From the NCBI RefSeq assembly GCF_017743975.1, contig NZ_JAGHRC010000002.1:1-64000 (forward strand): 64,000 bases of DNA. The letters run 5' to 3'. The translations under genes were made by a program, and so were the position numbers. This document shows, piece by piece, positions 18,286 through 27,168 of the stretch. How positions within the stretch are numbered: position 1 is the first letter of the stretch; every line of letters starts with the position of its first letter. This DNA comes from Ruegeria sp. R14_0. GTDB taxonomy: Bacteria; Pseudomonadota; Alphaproteobacteria; Rhodobacterales; Rhodobacteraceae. Under the pieces are notes generated by a model, which saw only the letters and a program-made list of their open reading frames with translations, was not told the origin of the DNA and did not search any database.

Positions 18286-19046
18286 CCCATCAACCCGCGA
18301 CGCAGCAGGTTCAGCCCAGCGACCAGCAGGACAACCAACGTCACCTTGCGAAACAGCGCCTGATCGATCCTAGATTGCAATTGTAGCCCCAGCCACATTC
18401 CAACCACCGCAGGAACGATCAGAACCGCCGAAAACGGAGCAGTCTCTGCCCGCAGGATACCCGAGCCGAGATGCGCCAGCGTCAGGGCAACTGCACCCAG
18501 CCCGTAGATGACACCCTGAACCCGCATCTGCACAGCCTTGGGCGTATTCAACGCCGTCAGGTACGCGACAGTCGGCGGCCCCCATATCCCGGACATCCCA
18601 CCGACAAAGCCCGCGACTGAGCCGATCAGTGCTTCCATCCGCACCGACGGTTTTGCAAGAACAAGCTTTACACCCAGCACTTGGATCAAGGCAAAGAGCG
18701 TGACTGGCGCACCGATCATCAGCAAAAAGGTCGATGGCGGCACCAAAGTCACAAGCTGGGCCCCTGCCAGCAGAAACACCAGCCCGACAATCAGAAACAC
18801 GCGGAATTGCCTCATCGACGACACAGCTGCCTGCACACCCTGTCCAAACGCCTGGAGAACATTAGTTACCAATGTCGGAAGGATAAGGCCTGCGATGGCA
18901 AGTTCGGGCGGCAAAAAGACACTTAATCCCGAAACCAACACCATGGGCATCGCAAACCCGACCATTCCTTTGATGGAACCGGCCAGAAACGCCACACCTA
19001 AAGCCAGCAGCAGGTCCTGCGGAGTCAGTAAGGAAAACAATGTCAT
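18282..19046 (-). CDS. Sulfite exporter TauE/SafE family membrane protein
   Basis: The 254-residue protein has about eight transmembrane helices, with the family's duplicated GxxxGxxGxGG-type turns seen as GSIKGMVGFAMPM near the N terminus and AGFVGGMSGIWGPPTVAYL in the second half. Members export sulfite, sulfoacetate or other organic anions. The reading frame is open upstream to 19193, but that extension is Cys/Arg-rich and not membrane-like, so the ATG at 19046 was chosen. It is divergent from the acyl-CoA dehydrogenase gene. The substrate cannot be deduced. Confidence 0.88.
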   Translation of the reverse strand: MTLFSLLTPQDLLLALGVAFLAGSIKGMVGFAMPMVLVSGLSVFLPPELAIAGLILPTLVTNVLQAFGQGVQAAVSSMRQFRVFLIVGLVFLLAGAQLVTLVPPSTFLLMIGAPVTLFALIQVLGVKLVLAKPSVRMEALIGSVAGFVGGMSGIWGPPTVAYLTALNTPKAVQMRVQGVIYGLGAVALTLAHLGSGILRAETAPFSAVLIVPAVVGMWLGLQLQSRIDQALFRKVTLVVLLVAGLNLLRRGLMG

Positions 19047-19191
19047 GCACCCCTGATAGCATTCCTGACGTGCGCTGCACCGCAAAAACGTTCGAGAAAT
19101 AATTGAACTTTTTCGCAACGTAATAAGTATTTTTGTTGCGCTGCACGTGCAGCATGATATGACCAGACGATACCAGAAAAGGACACGATTC

Positions 19192-20883
19192 ATGGCTCAT
19201 GACGGACAGGATATGACCCAGATGACGACACCCGCTGTTTTGCCCGATCTTCTGACATTGACCCGCGTGGCAGTGCCCGCTGTCAACGAAGTGTTCGAGC
19301 GCGCGCGTGAGTCGGTTCGCGGTATGGTCACCGCAGATGACCGCATCTCGGGCGCATTGATCGAAGCCAATCAGACAGCTGCCCATGGTCTGGCATGGCT
19401 GGCGACGTATGCGCAGTCGCTTCAACAGATGCAGCGCTGGGCCGAGGCGCTGGACGCAGACGGCAAGTTCGGCGAGGTCGAACAGCTGTTGCACCAGATC
19501 GCGTTTGGTGAGTACCTGCATCAGGTTGCAGGTGGCATTCCGATGAATCAAGGCGAGGTTGTACGCCTGCAGGATATGGGTCTGGGCTGGGACGCTCTGT
19601 CCGGCTTCCAGTCCTCGGAAATTCAGACCCTGATGGCGCAGGCTAACTCTCAGGCTGCGCGCAGCCGTCTGGTCGCACTGATGGAAGATCAGGCTGGCGC
19701 CACCATGTTCGGCGCGTCAGGTCTGGATGAAGAGCTTGAGATGATCCGCGACCAGTTCCGCCGTTACGCGGTTGAAAAGGTCGAACCTTATGCCCACGAA
19801 TGGCACCTCAAGGATGAGCTGATCCCGATGGACGTCATCGAGGAACTGGCCGAGATGGGCGTCTTTGGCCTGACCATCCCCGAGGAATTCGGCGGTTTTG
19901 GCCTGTCCAAAGCCTCGATGTGCGTGGTCTCTGAAGAATTGTCGCGCGGCTATATCGGCGTTGGTTCGCTGGGCACCCGCTCCGAAATCGCAGCCGAGTT
20001 GATCATCGCAGGCGGGACCGACGAACAGAAAGCCAACTGGCTGCCAAAACTGGCCAGCGCCGAGATTCTGCCAACCGCTGTCTTCACCGAGCCAAACACC
20101 GGATCGGACCTTGGCAGCCTGCGCACCCGCGCGGTCAAGAATGCCGACGGCGACTATGAGATCACCGGCAACAAGACCTGGATCACCCACGCGGCGCGGA
20201 CCCATGTGATGACCCTGCTGGCCCGGACCAACCCAGACACCACCGATCACCGTGGCCTGTCCATGTTCCTGGCCGAAAAGACGCCGGGCACGGACGAGAA
20301 CCCCTTCCCGACCCCCGGTATGACCGGTGGAGAGATTGAGGTTCTGGGCTATCGCGGCATGAAGGAATACGAGCTGGGCTTTGACGGGTTCAAGGTCAAG
20401 GGCGAGAACCTGCTGGGCGGCGAAGAAGGCAAAGGCTTCAAGCAGCTTATGGAAACCTTTGAGTCCGCCCGAATCCAGACCGCCGCCCGCGCCATCGGTG
20501 TGGCCCAAAGTGCGCTGGATATCGCCATGCAATACGCGCAGGACCGCAAGCAGTTCGGTAAATCGCTGATCAACTTCCCCCGCGTGTCCGGCAAACTGGC
20601 GATGATGGCGGTCGAGATTATGATCGCCCGTCAGCTGACCTATTTCTCGGCCTGGGAAAAGGACCACGGCCAGCGCTGCGACCTTGAGGCTGGTATGGCC
20701 AAATTGCTGGGTGCCCGTGTGGCATGGGCTGCGGCAGACAACGGTCTGCAGATCCACGGCGGCAACGGTTTTGCATTGGAGTACAAGATCAGCCGCGTTT
20801 TGTGTGACGCGCGCATTCTAAACATTTTTGAGGGGGCTGCCGAAATTCAGGCACAGGTTATTGCACGGCGTTTGCTGGGCTAA
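19192..20883 (+). CDS. mcd: Acyl-CoA dehydrogenase, probable (2S)-methylsuccinyl-CoA dehydrogenase
   Basis: The 563-residue flavoenzyme is about 160 residues longer than usual acyl-CoA dehydrogenases. The extra N-terminal helical domain (DLLTLTRVAVPAVNEVFE onward) is the feature of methylsuccinyl-CoA dehydrogenase, which makes mesaconyl-CoA in the ethylmalonyl-CoA pathway. The catalytic core has FTEPNTGSDLGSLRTRA (FAD/substrate site), QIHGGNGF and LNIFEGAAEIQ, containing the catalytic-base region. The ATG at 19192 has AAAAGGA 10 bases upstream. It stands alone and ends in a strong terminator. EtfBA would accept its electrons. The assignment to Mcd is strong but rests on architecture. Confidence 0.85.
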   Translation: MAHDGQDMTQMTTPAVLPDLLTLTRVAVPAVNEVFERARESVRGMVTADDRISGALIEANQTAAHGLAWLATYAQSLQQMQRWAEALDADGKFGEVEQLLHQIAFGEYLHQVAGGIPMNQGEVVRLQDMGLGWDALSGFQSSEIQTLMAQANSQAARSRLVALMEDQAGATMFGASGLDEELEMIRDQFRRYAVEKVEPYAHEWHLKDELIPMDVIEELAEMGVFGLTIPEEFGGFGLSKASMCVVSEELSRGYIGVGSLGTRSEIAAELIIAGGTDEQKANWLPKLASAEILPTAVFTEPNTGSDLGSLRTRAVKNADGDYEITGNKTWITHAARTHVMTLLARTNPDTTDHRGLSMFLAEKTPGTDENPFPTPGMTGGEIEVLGYRGMKEYELGFDGFKVKGENLLGGEEGKGFKQLMETFESARIQTAARAIGVAQSALDIAMQYAQDRKQFGKSLINFPRVSGKLAMMAVEIMIARQLTYFSAWEKDHGQRCDLEAGMAKLLGARVAWAAADNGLQIHGGNGFALEYKISRVLCDARILNIFEGAAEIQAQVIARRLLG

Positions 20884-20913
20884 CCAGAATTAGGCATCCC
20901 GTTTCCCCAACTG

Positions 20914-20940
20914 GACCCGGCCTTCGTGTCGGGTCTTTTT
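20914..20940 (+). terminator. Intrinsic terminator of mcd
   Basis: GACCCGG-CCTTCGTG-TCGGGTC followed by TTTTTC, 31 bases after the stop codon, with a stem of about 6 to 7 base pairs. Confidence 0.85.
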
Positions 20941-21059
20941 CTTTCTGTGGCGACATTCCTCCAATCGTCACCGAACAAAAGAACTTCCCCTTTGCTTTTA
21001 GTCCGAACCCTTTTAGGGCAGGCTGCACGATGAACGAGGCACAAGGGAAGCTGCACAGA

Positions 21060-21614
21060 ATGACCCGACTGGTTTTTGCGCTTTGGGCAACACTTGCGGC
21101 CCTCCTCGTGGGCGCTTGCGCACCCTCTCAGCCCTTCGTAGGGCAAACCGAAGTTGACGCGCTGGCCGAGGCCATCAGCGATCTTGGGCCACAGGTCGAC
21201 CCGGCCGAGGCGCAGAGGGCCGCCTCCATTGCTTACGCGTATTCCAAACAGCTGAAAAAAGACTGGAACGTCACAGACTCGGCCATCATCCACAACGCCA
21301 AGGTCATCAACGGCTTTCGCGAAAAAGGCCTGTGCAACGACTGGGCGCAGGCCATGACCCAGCGCTTGCAACAGGAAAACTTCCGAACGCTGGACCTGCA
21401 CTGGGTAACCTCACCCCCAACGGCGTTTCGGATCATCCACCATTCGGCCCTGATCAGCGCAAAAGAAGATTCCATGTATGATGGCATCATCCTGGATCCG
21501 TGGCGCAACAGCGGGGCGTTGTTCTGGGCACCTGTGCGCGAGGACACGCGGTACAACTGGCGACCTCGCATGGACGTCCGCGCCGAACTTATCAGTGGCG
21601 AGAACCCATATTAA
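21060..21614 (+). CDS. Lipoprotein with transglutaminase-like Cys-His-Asp arrangement
   Basis: The 184-residue product has a lipoprotein signal ending in LLVGAC (Cys20). In the mature part GLCNDWAQ gives Cys92, IIHHSALI gives His127/128 and IILDPWRN gives Asp146. The order and spacing match the Cys-His-Asp triad of transglutaminase-like cysteine proteases and their relatives, in which LDPW-type motifs carry the Asp. The family is not otherwise recognised, so activity is inference. An in-frame ATG ten codons earlier (21030) is an alternative start. A META-domain gene follows after 21 bases, suggesting an envelope-related pair. Confidence 0.75.
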   Translation: MTRLVFALWATLAALLVGACAPSQPFVGQTEVDALAEAISDLGPQVDPAEAQRAASIAYAYSKQLKKDWNVTDSAIIHNAKVINGFREKGLCNDWAQAMTQRLQQENFRTLDLHWVTSPPTAFRIIHHSALISAKEDSMYDGIILDPWRNSGALFWAPVREDTRYNWRPRMDVRAELISGENPY

Positions 21615-21635
21615 CCTGAGAAAAGGTCACAAACG

Positions 21636-22028
21636 ATGATGCGCCTGATCCTCGCCCTGCCTCTGATGACCCTGTTTCAATGCGACAAGGACGAATCTGT
21701 CGCCGCATACGGCGCAGGCGATCGCACCTGGGAACTACAAGAGGTTGACGGTCAGCCGTTCGAGGCCAGCGCGACGCTACGCTTCCCGGAAGAGGGCAAG
21801 ATCGCAGGCAACGCCCCCTGCAACAGCTACAGCGGTACCTTGAACGCGCCCTACCCCTGGTTCGAGATCATGGATCTGACCGCCACACGGGCGGCCTGTG
21901 CGGGGCTTGAAGCCGAAGGGTTTTACTTCGCCGCCCTGATCGCAATGACGCAGTCCGAAGTCTCTGGCGACGTGCTGGTCCTGCGCAATGACGACGGCCA
22001 CGAGATGGTATTCAAAGCCGCCGAGTAA
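21636..22028 (+). CDS. META-domain protein (HslJ-like), exported
   Basis: The 130-residue protein starts with a hydrophobic signal containing LPLMTLFQC, which may be a lipoprotein cleavage site, followed by one META domain: [12 protein letters not shown], then [12 protein letters not shown] and [15 protein letters not shown]. HslJ-type proteins are heat-inducible in E. coli and linked to novobiocin resistance. It follows the Cys-His-Asp lipoprotein gene closely. Its end overlaps the end of the convergent recO gene by 17 bases. Confidence 0.85.
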   Translation: MMRLILALPLMTLFQCDKDESVAAYGAGDRTWELQEVDGQPFEASATLRFPEEGKIAGNAPCNSYSGTLNAPYPWFEIMDLTATRAACAGLEAEGFYFAALIAMTQSEVSGDVLVLRNDDGHEMVFKAAE

Positions 22029-22737
22029 ACTGATCCACAAACCGCGCCCGCGCCTCGGGCACGGGGTTGTGTCCCAAAGACGGCGCAAGGTGGTGTTCCA
22101 GAAAGTACCCGGTGGTTTTTAGCCCAGCAACGATCTCGTCATCTGGCGCGGTCCCTTCCCCGCGCAGGCAAGGTGGCAACGGCAACAGCTTGTCAGCCCA
22201 TTCTCCGGCCCCCTCAGCGCTGACGGCGCGGCCGGTTTTGGGCGAGACATAAACCAATCCTTCGGTCGCCCCGGTGACTGCGCAGGCCGATAAATCCAAG
22301 CCGAACCCCAGTTCTTCAAGCAGCGCCAGTTCCCAGCGCAGATAGGCCAACGGCCAAATCTCGTCTTGCCCCAAGAGGTCCATCAACTGTTCAGTTTGCC
22401 GGTAAATCGCCGGATGCGGCTCGCGCTCGGGCAGGCAAAAGGACAATAGTGCTACCGACGCGTTCAACCCTGCCAAAGCCAGGCGTCCCGAAAAGGCAGC
22501 CGCTGCGCGCGAACGCAAAGGCTCGACCTGAAACGTACCCAGATGTTCCTCAAGACGCGCGCGCCACAGAACGTCCAACTGCGCGCCGGGTTGCAGGATT
22601 GGCGCGATCTTGCGACTGGTGCCGCCGCGCACGACGCCCGCATGCCGCCCGTGGTCTTCTGTGAACACTTCAATGATCGCCGCAGTTTCCCCGTGCCGAC
22701 GAGTGGTCAGAAGGATGCCGTGATCGCGCCAGTCCAA
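22012..22737 (-). CDS. recO: DNA repair protein RecO
   Basis: RecO works with RecR (and RecF) to load RecA on SSB-coated gaps. The 241-residue sequence begins [20 protein letters not shown], with the N-terminal OB fold, followed by the helical domain ([25 protein letters not shown]). The start is TTG with AAAGGAG 7 bases upstream. In related genomes recO usually follows rnc, era and DUF1491; here an outer-membrane protein gene and a cupin gene lie between them. Its end overlaps the META gene on the other strand by 17 bases. Confidence 0.93.
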   Translation of the reverse strand: MDWRDHGILLTTRRHGETAAIIEVFTEDHGRHAGVVRGGTSRKIAPILQPGAQLDVLWRARLEEHLGTFQVEPLRSRAAAAFSGRLALAGLNASVALLSFCLPEREPHPAIYRQTEQLMDLLGQDEIWPLAYLRWELALLEELGFGLDLSACAVTGATEGLVYVSPKTGRAVSAEGAGEWADKLLPLPPCLRGEGTAPDDEIVAGLKTTGYFLEHHLAPSLGHNPVPEARARFVDQFTRRL

Positions 22738-22818
22738 ATCAGGCTCCTTTAACTCTGCGGGCCGCTACATACCCGTAACAGACCGCAAGGCGACCCTGTC
22801 CGCAAGTGGTGTGATGAC

Positions 22819-23718
22819 CTAGAACCGGGCCCGGAAGGCAACGCCGATCAAGGGGGCTGTTTCATAGCTCTGCCGGCTCAGTTCAGCGCCGTTTGCATCA
22901 TCCAGAGTCAGACGGCCATCGAACTCGGCCCCTGCAAATACGTTCAGAGAAACCCCGGGGTTGGGATTGTAACCGAAGGACACGACCACGGGGATGCTTT
23001 TGTCCTCGCCGACGCCATTCGGGGCCAACCCGTCGCCATCCAGCCGGAACCGAATGCGTTCGGACCGAGCCGATAGCCCAAGTGTCATTGTGTCGCTCAG
23101 CGCATAGTTCAGCGTCAGACCCGGCCCCTGCGTCGCCCCCACACCCGAGCCGGTGTTCAGGTTCCACCGATCATTGATGTCCCAATCGACCAGTAATGCC
23201 GGGAAGAAATCAGTGCTGTCGTCTTCAAGCTGCGAGAACGCCCCAAAGGCTGGGCCGATGGTGAGGCTCTCGCTGACCTGCCACGCGATGCCGGCAAATA
23301 CGCCATAGGTTCTGCCATCCGAGGCTTTGGCACCGCTTTGATAGTCCCACCGGACCTGCGGCGACACGAACACACTGGCCTTATTGCCCACGCGAAACCG
23401 CACAGGCACCGAAACGCGAATATCGCGAATATCCCGCCACGGCTGATTGTCGGCCTGACTGAAATCATAGTCGAACCTGCCAACGCTGGCGGATAACCCG
23501 ACCGAAGTTCCACCACCCAGATTGTTCAGCGCGGTGGCGCGCAGAAACGCACGACTGGCCGAGAACTCTCCGCCGCCGCTCAGGTCCGTGTTCCCCTGAT
23601 AGGCCGCCAGCCCATCAATCTGATAAACCCACCCCGACCGTTGTTGCGCGGCTGAGGGTACAGCACTCAGGCTCAGACCAATGGCCGCCAAACTACAAGC
23701 AATTGCAAAGCTTTTCAT
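22819..23718 (-). CDS. Outer-membrane beta-barrel protein of unknown function
   Basis: The 299-residue protein has a cleavable signal (SFAIACSLAAIGLSLSAVPSAAAQ-like, cleavage near SAAQQ) and then many short alternating hydrophobic stretches with aromatic ends (RSGWVYQIDGLAAYQG, FVSPQVRWDYQSG). It ends in Phe (GVAFRARF), the C-terminal signature recognised by the BAM machinery. I do not recognise the family; relatives would be surface beta-barrel proteins. A TTG start three codons upstream is possible. It lies between recO and the cupin gene and appears to be monocistronic. Confidence 0.75.
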   Translation of the reverse strand: MKSFAIACSLAAIGLSLSAVPSAAQQRSGWVYQIDGLAAYQGNTDLSGGGEFSASRAFLRATALNNLGGGTSVGLSASVGRFDYDFSQADNQPWRDIRDIRVSVPVRFRVGNKASVFVSPQVRWDYQSGAKASDGRTYGVFAGIAWQVSESLTIGPAFGAFSQLEDDSTDFFPALLVDWDINDRWNLNTGSGVGATQGPGLTLNYALSDTMTLGLSARSERIRFRLDGDGLAPNGVGEDKSIPVVVSFGYNPNPGVSLNVFAGAEFDGRLTLDDANGAELSRQSYETAPLIGVAFRARF

Positions 23719-23888
23719 GATTTTCAACTCGATAGGGGACGCTCACCTCCTGAGATAGCATGCCACCCGATACGATCAAACGCAGGTACGAAATTGAATT
23801 TCGAAATGTGTCAGCAAAGCCGAAACCGGAGCGCGCCTGCGGTGTGCTAAACTGCTTGGCAAGCGCCCTGCACCATTTGGAGTTTCGC

Positions 23889-24329
23889 ATGAAGAATTCC
23901 TTTTTCACCTCTCCATCCAACTACCCAGAGCCCTTGAATGTCCTGGGCGACCGGATCACCGTTCTGGCGCGGCTTGAGCAAATCGGAGATTACGCCGTCA
24001 CACTCAACTACGGCCACGAAGGCAACGGCCCGCCGCCCCATTCGCACCCGTGGGACGAAACATTCTTCGTCGTCAAAGGCGAGGTCGATTTCGTTATGGA
24101 CGGAGAGCAGCGGATCGCGACCGAAGGCACCCTGGTCCATTTTCCCGCGGGCACGGTGCACAGTTTCAAATTCGGCCCGGGTGGAGCGCATCTGCTTGAA
24201 ATCAGCGGTCGCGGTTCGCAAGCGGTTGAGATGTTTACCGCTCTGGATCATGAGGTACCCGGACCGGTTCAGGACGGTGTGAAACTCGCCGAGGTTCTTC
24301 GGAATAACGGTGTTGAACTGGCAGGGTGA
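23889..24329 (+). CDS. Cupin-domain protein
   Basis: The 146-residue protein is a single small cupin. The first cupin motif appears as GPPPHSHPWDETFFVVKGEV, with His-His-Glu metal ligands, and the second as FPAGTVHSFKFG with the remaining His. Such proteins bind a divalent metal and may be dioxygenases, isomerases or sensors; the substrate is unknown. GGAG lies 7 bases before the chosen ATG; a longer open frame upstream to 23760 has no family resemblance. It stands convergent with DUF1491. Confidence 0.88.
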   Translation: MKNSFFTSPSNYPEPLNVLGDRITVLARLEQIGDYAVTLNYGHEGNGPPPHSHPWDETFFVVKGEVDFVMDGEQRIATEGTLVHFPAGTVHSFKFGPGGAHLLEISGRGSQAVEMFTALDHEVPGPVQDGVKLAEVLRNNGVELAG

Positions 24330-24371
24330 GCAAATTTGGTCTGCCCGATTGGTCCGTTCAATGGGCTACGA

Positions 24372-24701
24372 CTACTCCAGCCCGTCTTCGCCCAGCAAAT
24401 GTCGACCTTGCCGGTCTTCGACTTCGATCACCCACAGGTCAGGATCGAAGCTGCGTTGACGAGAGATCGCCTCATCCACGTCAGTCTCGGCACCGGACGA
24501 CAGTTCCACCCATTTACGCTCACCGCTCATCAGATCAAAGCTGCGCTGAAAGGCGACGGCTTGCCCGTCCAAAGTGTTGAGCTTGACCAAAACCGCACCC
24601 GCCGTGTCGTCACCGTGGGTCACGACAAAAGCCGGAATTTCCTGAAACCGCAGCCGGGCCAGATAGGCGTGAACCCAGAATTCGGCAGTCAGGCGCGTCA
24701 T
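24372..24701 (-). CDS. DUF1491 family protein
   Basis: This 109-residue cytoplasmic protein starts MTRLTAEFWVHAYLARLRFQ and contains GAVLVKLNTLDG and DPDLWVIEVEDRQGRHLL, the pattern of DUF1491, an alphaproteobacterial family of unknown function usually found next to era. It overlaps the end of era by four bases (ATGA), so it is translationally coupled with it. A role in translation or ribosome maturation may be guessed from this constant company but is not shown. Confidence 0.85.
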   Translation of the reverse strand: MTRLTAEFWVHAYLARLRFQEIPAFVVTHGDDTAGAVLVKLNTLDGQAVAFQRSFDLMSGERKWVELSSGAETDVDEAISRQRSFDPDLWVIEVEDRQGRHLLGEDGLE

Positions 24702-25606
24702 GCGTTTCCGTCTTTGAAATCCAGACCCATTTCCGAATAGCGCTCAGATTCCTCGAGCCAGTTCGGGCGGACTTTGACCTGCAGGAACAGGTGGATCTTG
24801 CGGTCCAGGAACTCTTCCAACTCGGCGCGCGCGGCTTGGCTGACCGCCTTGATCGTCTCACCGCGTTTACCCAGCACGATGCCTTTATGGCCATCGCGCA
24901 TGACATAGATGACCTGATCGATCTTGGCAGAGCCATCCTTACGCTCTTCCCAGTTCTCGGTCTCGACCGTCAGCTGATAGGGCAGTTCCTGATGCAGGCG
25001 CAGGGTCAGCTTTTCCCGTGTCATTTCGGCGGCAATCATGCGCAATGGCAGATCGGCGATCTGATCCTCGGGGTACAGCCATGGGCCTTCGGGCAGCTCC
25101 TGCGCCAGCCACGCACGCAGGTCGTCCACGCCATATCCCTTTTCGGCCGAGATCATGAAGGTTTCAGCAAACGGATAGCGCGCGTTCAGGTCGCTGGTCA
25201 GAGCCAGCAGCGCTTCGGACGGCACCTTGTCAATCTTGTTGATTGCCAGCGCGATGGTGCGGCCCTGACCGATCTCTTCCAGACCTTCCAGAATGCGCTC
25301 GACCCCTTCGGTGATGCCACGGTGCGCTTCAACCATCAGTACGACCAGATCCGCATCCGCAGCACCGCCCCAGGCTGCCGCGACCATGGCGCGATCCAGA
25401 CGGCGGCGCGGTTTGAAAAGGCCGGGCGTGTCGACGAACACCAGTTGCGCATCACCCTCCATCGCCACGCCACGAATGCGGGCGCGGGTGGTCTGCACCT
25501 TGTGCGTCACGATCGAAACCTTTGCCCCCACCATGCGGTTCAGCAGGGTGGATTTGCCCGCGTTGGGCTCTCCGATCAGGGCGATAAATCCGGCGCGTGT
25601 GGTCAT
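24698..25606 (-). CDS. era: GTPase Era
   Basis: Era binds the 3' end of 16S rRNA and is needed for 30S ribosome assembly. The 302-residue protein has G1 GEPNAGKS (residues 12-19), G3 DTPGLF, G4 NKIDK, and a C-terminal KH domain with VMRDGHKGIVLGKRGETIK. It overlaps the downstream DUF1491 gene. In most relatives rnc lies directly upstream; here a multicopper oxidase gene on the opposite strand and a membrane-protein gene lie between rnc and era, so era must have its own promoter in the 157 bases before it. Confidence 0.97.
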   Translation of the reverse strand: MTTRAGFIALIGEPNAGKSTLLNRMVGAKVSIVTHKVQTTRARIRGVAMEGDAQLVFVDTPGLFKPRRRLDRAMVAAAWGGAADADLVVLMVEAHRGITEGVERILEGLEEIGQGRTIALAINKIDKVPSEALLALTSDLNARYPFAETFMISAEKGYGVDDLRAWLAQELPEGPWLYPEDQIADLPLRMIAAEMTREKLTLRLHQELPYQLTVETENWEERKDGSAKIDQVIYVMRDGHKGIVLGKRGETIKAVSQAARAELEEFLDRKIHLFLQVKVRPNWLEESERYSEMGLDFKDGNA

Positions 25607-25763
25607 GTCTCTGGCGATCCTGTTTGCAGGTGCGCACCCCTATAGCAGAAAGCCCCCGCGGGCCAGAGGCATTTGTCGCATTGCGGCCATGCAAAAACGG
25701 TGGCACCCCATCCCTAGCCACGCCAAAACCAGCCAGGCACCCGTTCGGAATATGAGGCAAAAG

Positions 25764-27140
25764 ATGAAACGTCGCGAGTTTCTTTTGAGCAGCGGGGCCA
25801 CAGCCGGTGCGCTGGGTCTGGGAGGGTTTGGATTTGCGCAGGGTGCGCAGGAATTGACGATCCAACCGGCAAGCTTTGCCCTGCGTGATCAGGTAACGAC
25901 CGGCATGGTCAGTTTGTCTGCAGACGCGCCACCCCCGGTTTTGTATGGCAAACAGGGAGAGGTGATGCGGTTGCCGGTCCGCAACACGTTGCCCGACTAT
26001 ACAGCGATGCACTGGCACGGGCTGCGGATCGCCAACAAAATGGACGGTGTACCCTACTTGACCCAGATGCCGATGGGCGAAGGCGAGTTGTTCACCTATG
26101 AGTTCACGCCGCCGGATGCGGGTACCTACTGGTACCACCCGCACTGCATGACGATGGAACAGATGGCCCACGGTCTGACCGGCGTCATGGTGATCGCCGA
26201 ACCTGAAGATGTCGGATTCGACAGCGAACAGGTCATCAACCTGCGTGATTTCCGGCTGGACGAGGACGGAGCCTTCTTGCCCGCTCACACCCAGCGTGGC
26301 GCAGCGCGGGCAGGAACTTTTGGCAATGTCCACACGGCCAACTGGCTTCAAAGCCCGGTCTATGATCATGCGGCAGGGAGCCTGGTTCGGCTACGTGTGG
26401 TGAACACGGACACGACGCGGATCTACAAACTGCATCTGGACGGCGGCGCAGCGCGGATCATTGCCTGGGATGGCCACCCGGTTGAGATCGACCTCCCGAT
26501 GCCCAGCGCGGATGAGCCGCTTTTGGTCGGCCCCGGGCAGCGCGTGGACTTTGCAATTGCCATGCCCGGCAGTGAAGGAGAAAGCGTGGCTATGATGGCG
26601 AAGCTGCCCGGTCAACCGGCCAAAGCCATGGCCAGCCTGCGCGCGATTGGGTCATCGGCGGGACGCGACCTGAAAGACTTACGCCCGCTCCCCTTGAACC
26701 CAGTGGCAAAACCCGATCTTAACAACGCCGAATTGCACGAGTTTGTATTTGGGTGGACCCCCGAAGGCGGTGAGCCAAACAACGGCTTCTGCGGATCGTT
26801 GGGGTATAATTTCTGGTCGATCAACCGCACACCCTGGCCCGGCGATGCGGCAGAAGGGGCTGGACCATTGGCGACGTTGGACCTGGGAAAAAGCTACGTG
26901 CTGCGGCTTCGCAACGAGTCGCCCAACCTGCACCCGATACACCTGCATGGACTAGCGTTTGTGCCGCTGCGGTCGAACTTGCGAAAGTTGCCTCGGCTGA
27001 TGACCGACACGATGTTGTTGCTGAAAGACGAGGTGGTCGAGATCGCGCTGGTCGCCGACAACCCAGGCGATTGGGCATTTCACTGCCATGTGATCGAACA
27101 CCAGAAAACCGGGTTAACCGGGTTTATCCGGGTGGTTTGA
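25764..27140 (+). CDS. Multicopper oxidase with Tat signal
   Basis: The 458-residue protein starts with a Tat signal (MKRREFLLSS followed by a hydrophobic core), so it is exported folded. The copper ligands are visible: HWHG (residues 83-86), WYHPHCM (His125, His127), HPIHLHG near residue 385, and HCHVIEH with Cys441, His440, His442 and His446. The axial position of the type 1 copper, ten residues after Cys441, is Leu451 instead of the more usual Met. Leu or Phe there raises redox potential in fungal laccases. No Met-rich CueO-like segment is present. The substrate may be Cu(I), phenols or metals. It is inserted between rnc and era. Confidence 0.9.
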   Translation: MKRREFLLSSGATAGALGLGGFGFAQGAQELTIQPASFALRDQVTTGMVSLSADAPPPVLYGKQGEVMRLPVRNTLPDYTAMHWHGLRIANKMDGVPYLTQMPMGEGELFTYEFTPPDAGTYWYHPHCMTMEQMAHGLTGVMVIAEPEDVGFDSEQVINLRDFRLDEDGAFLPAHTQRGAARAGTFGNVHTANWLQSPVYDHAAGSLVRLRVVNTDTTRIYKLHLDGGAARIIAWDGHPVEIDLPMPSADEPLLVGPGQRVDFAIAMPGSEGESVAMMAKLPGQPAKAMASLRAIGSSAGRDLKDLRPLPLNPVAKPDLNNAELHEFVFGWTPEGGEPNNGFCGSLGYNFWSINRTPWPGDAAEGAGPLATLDLGKSYVLRLRNESPNLHPIHLHGLAFVPLRSNLRKLPRLMTDTMLLLKDEVVEIALVADNPGDWAFHCHVIEHQKTGLTGFIRVV

Positions 27141-27168
27141 CGGGCGCATTTAGCGCCCGCTCTGGGGA

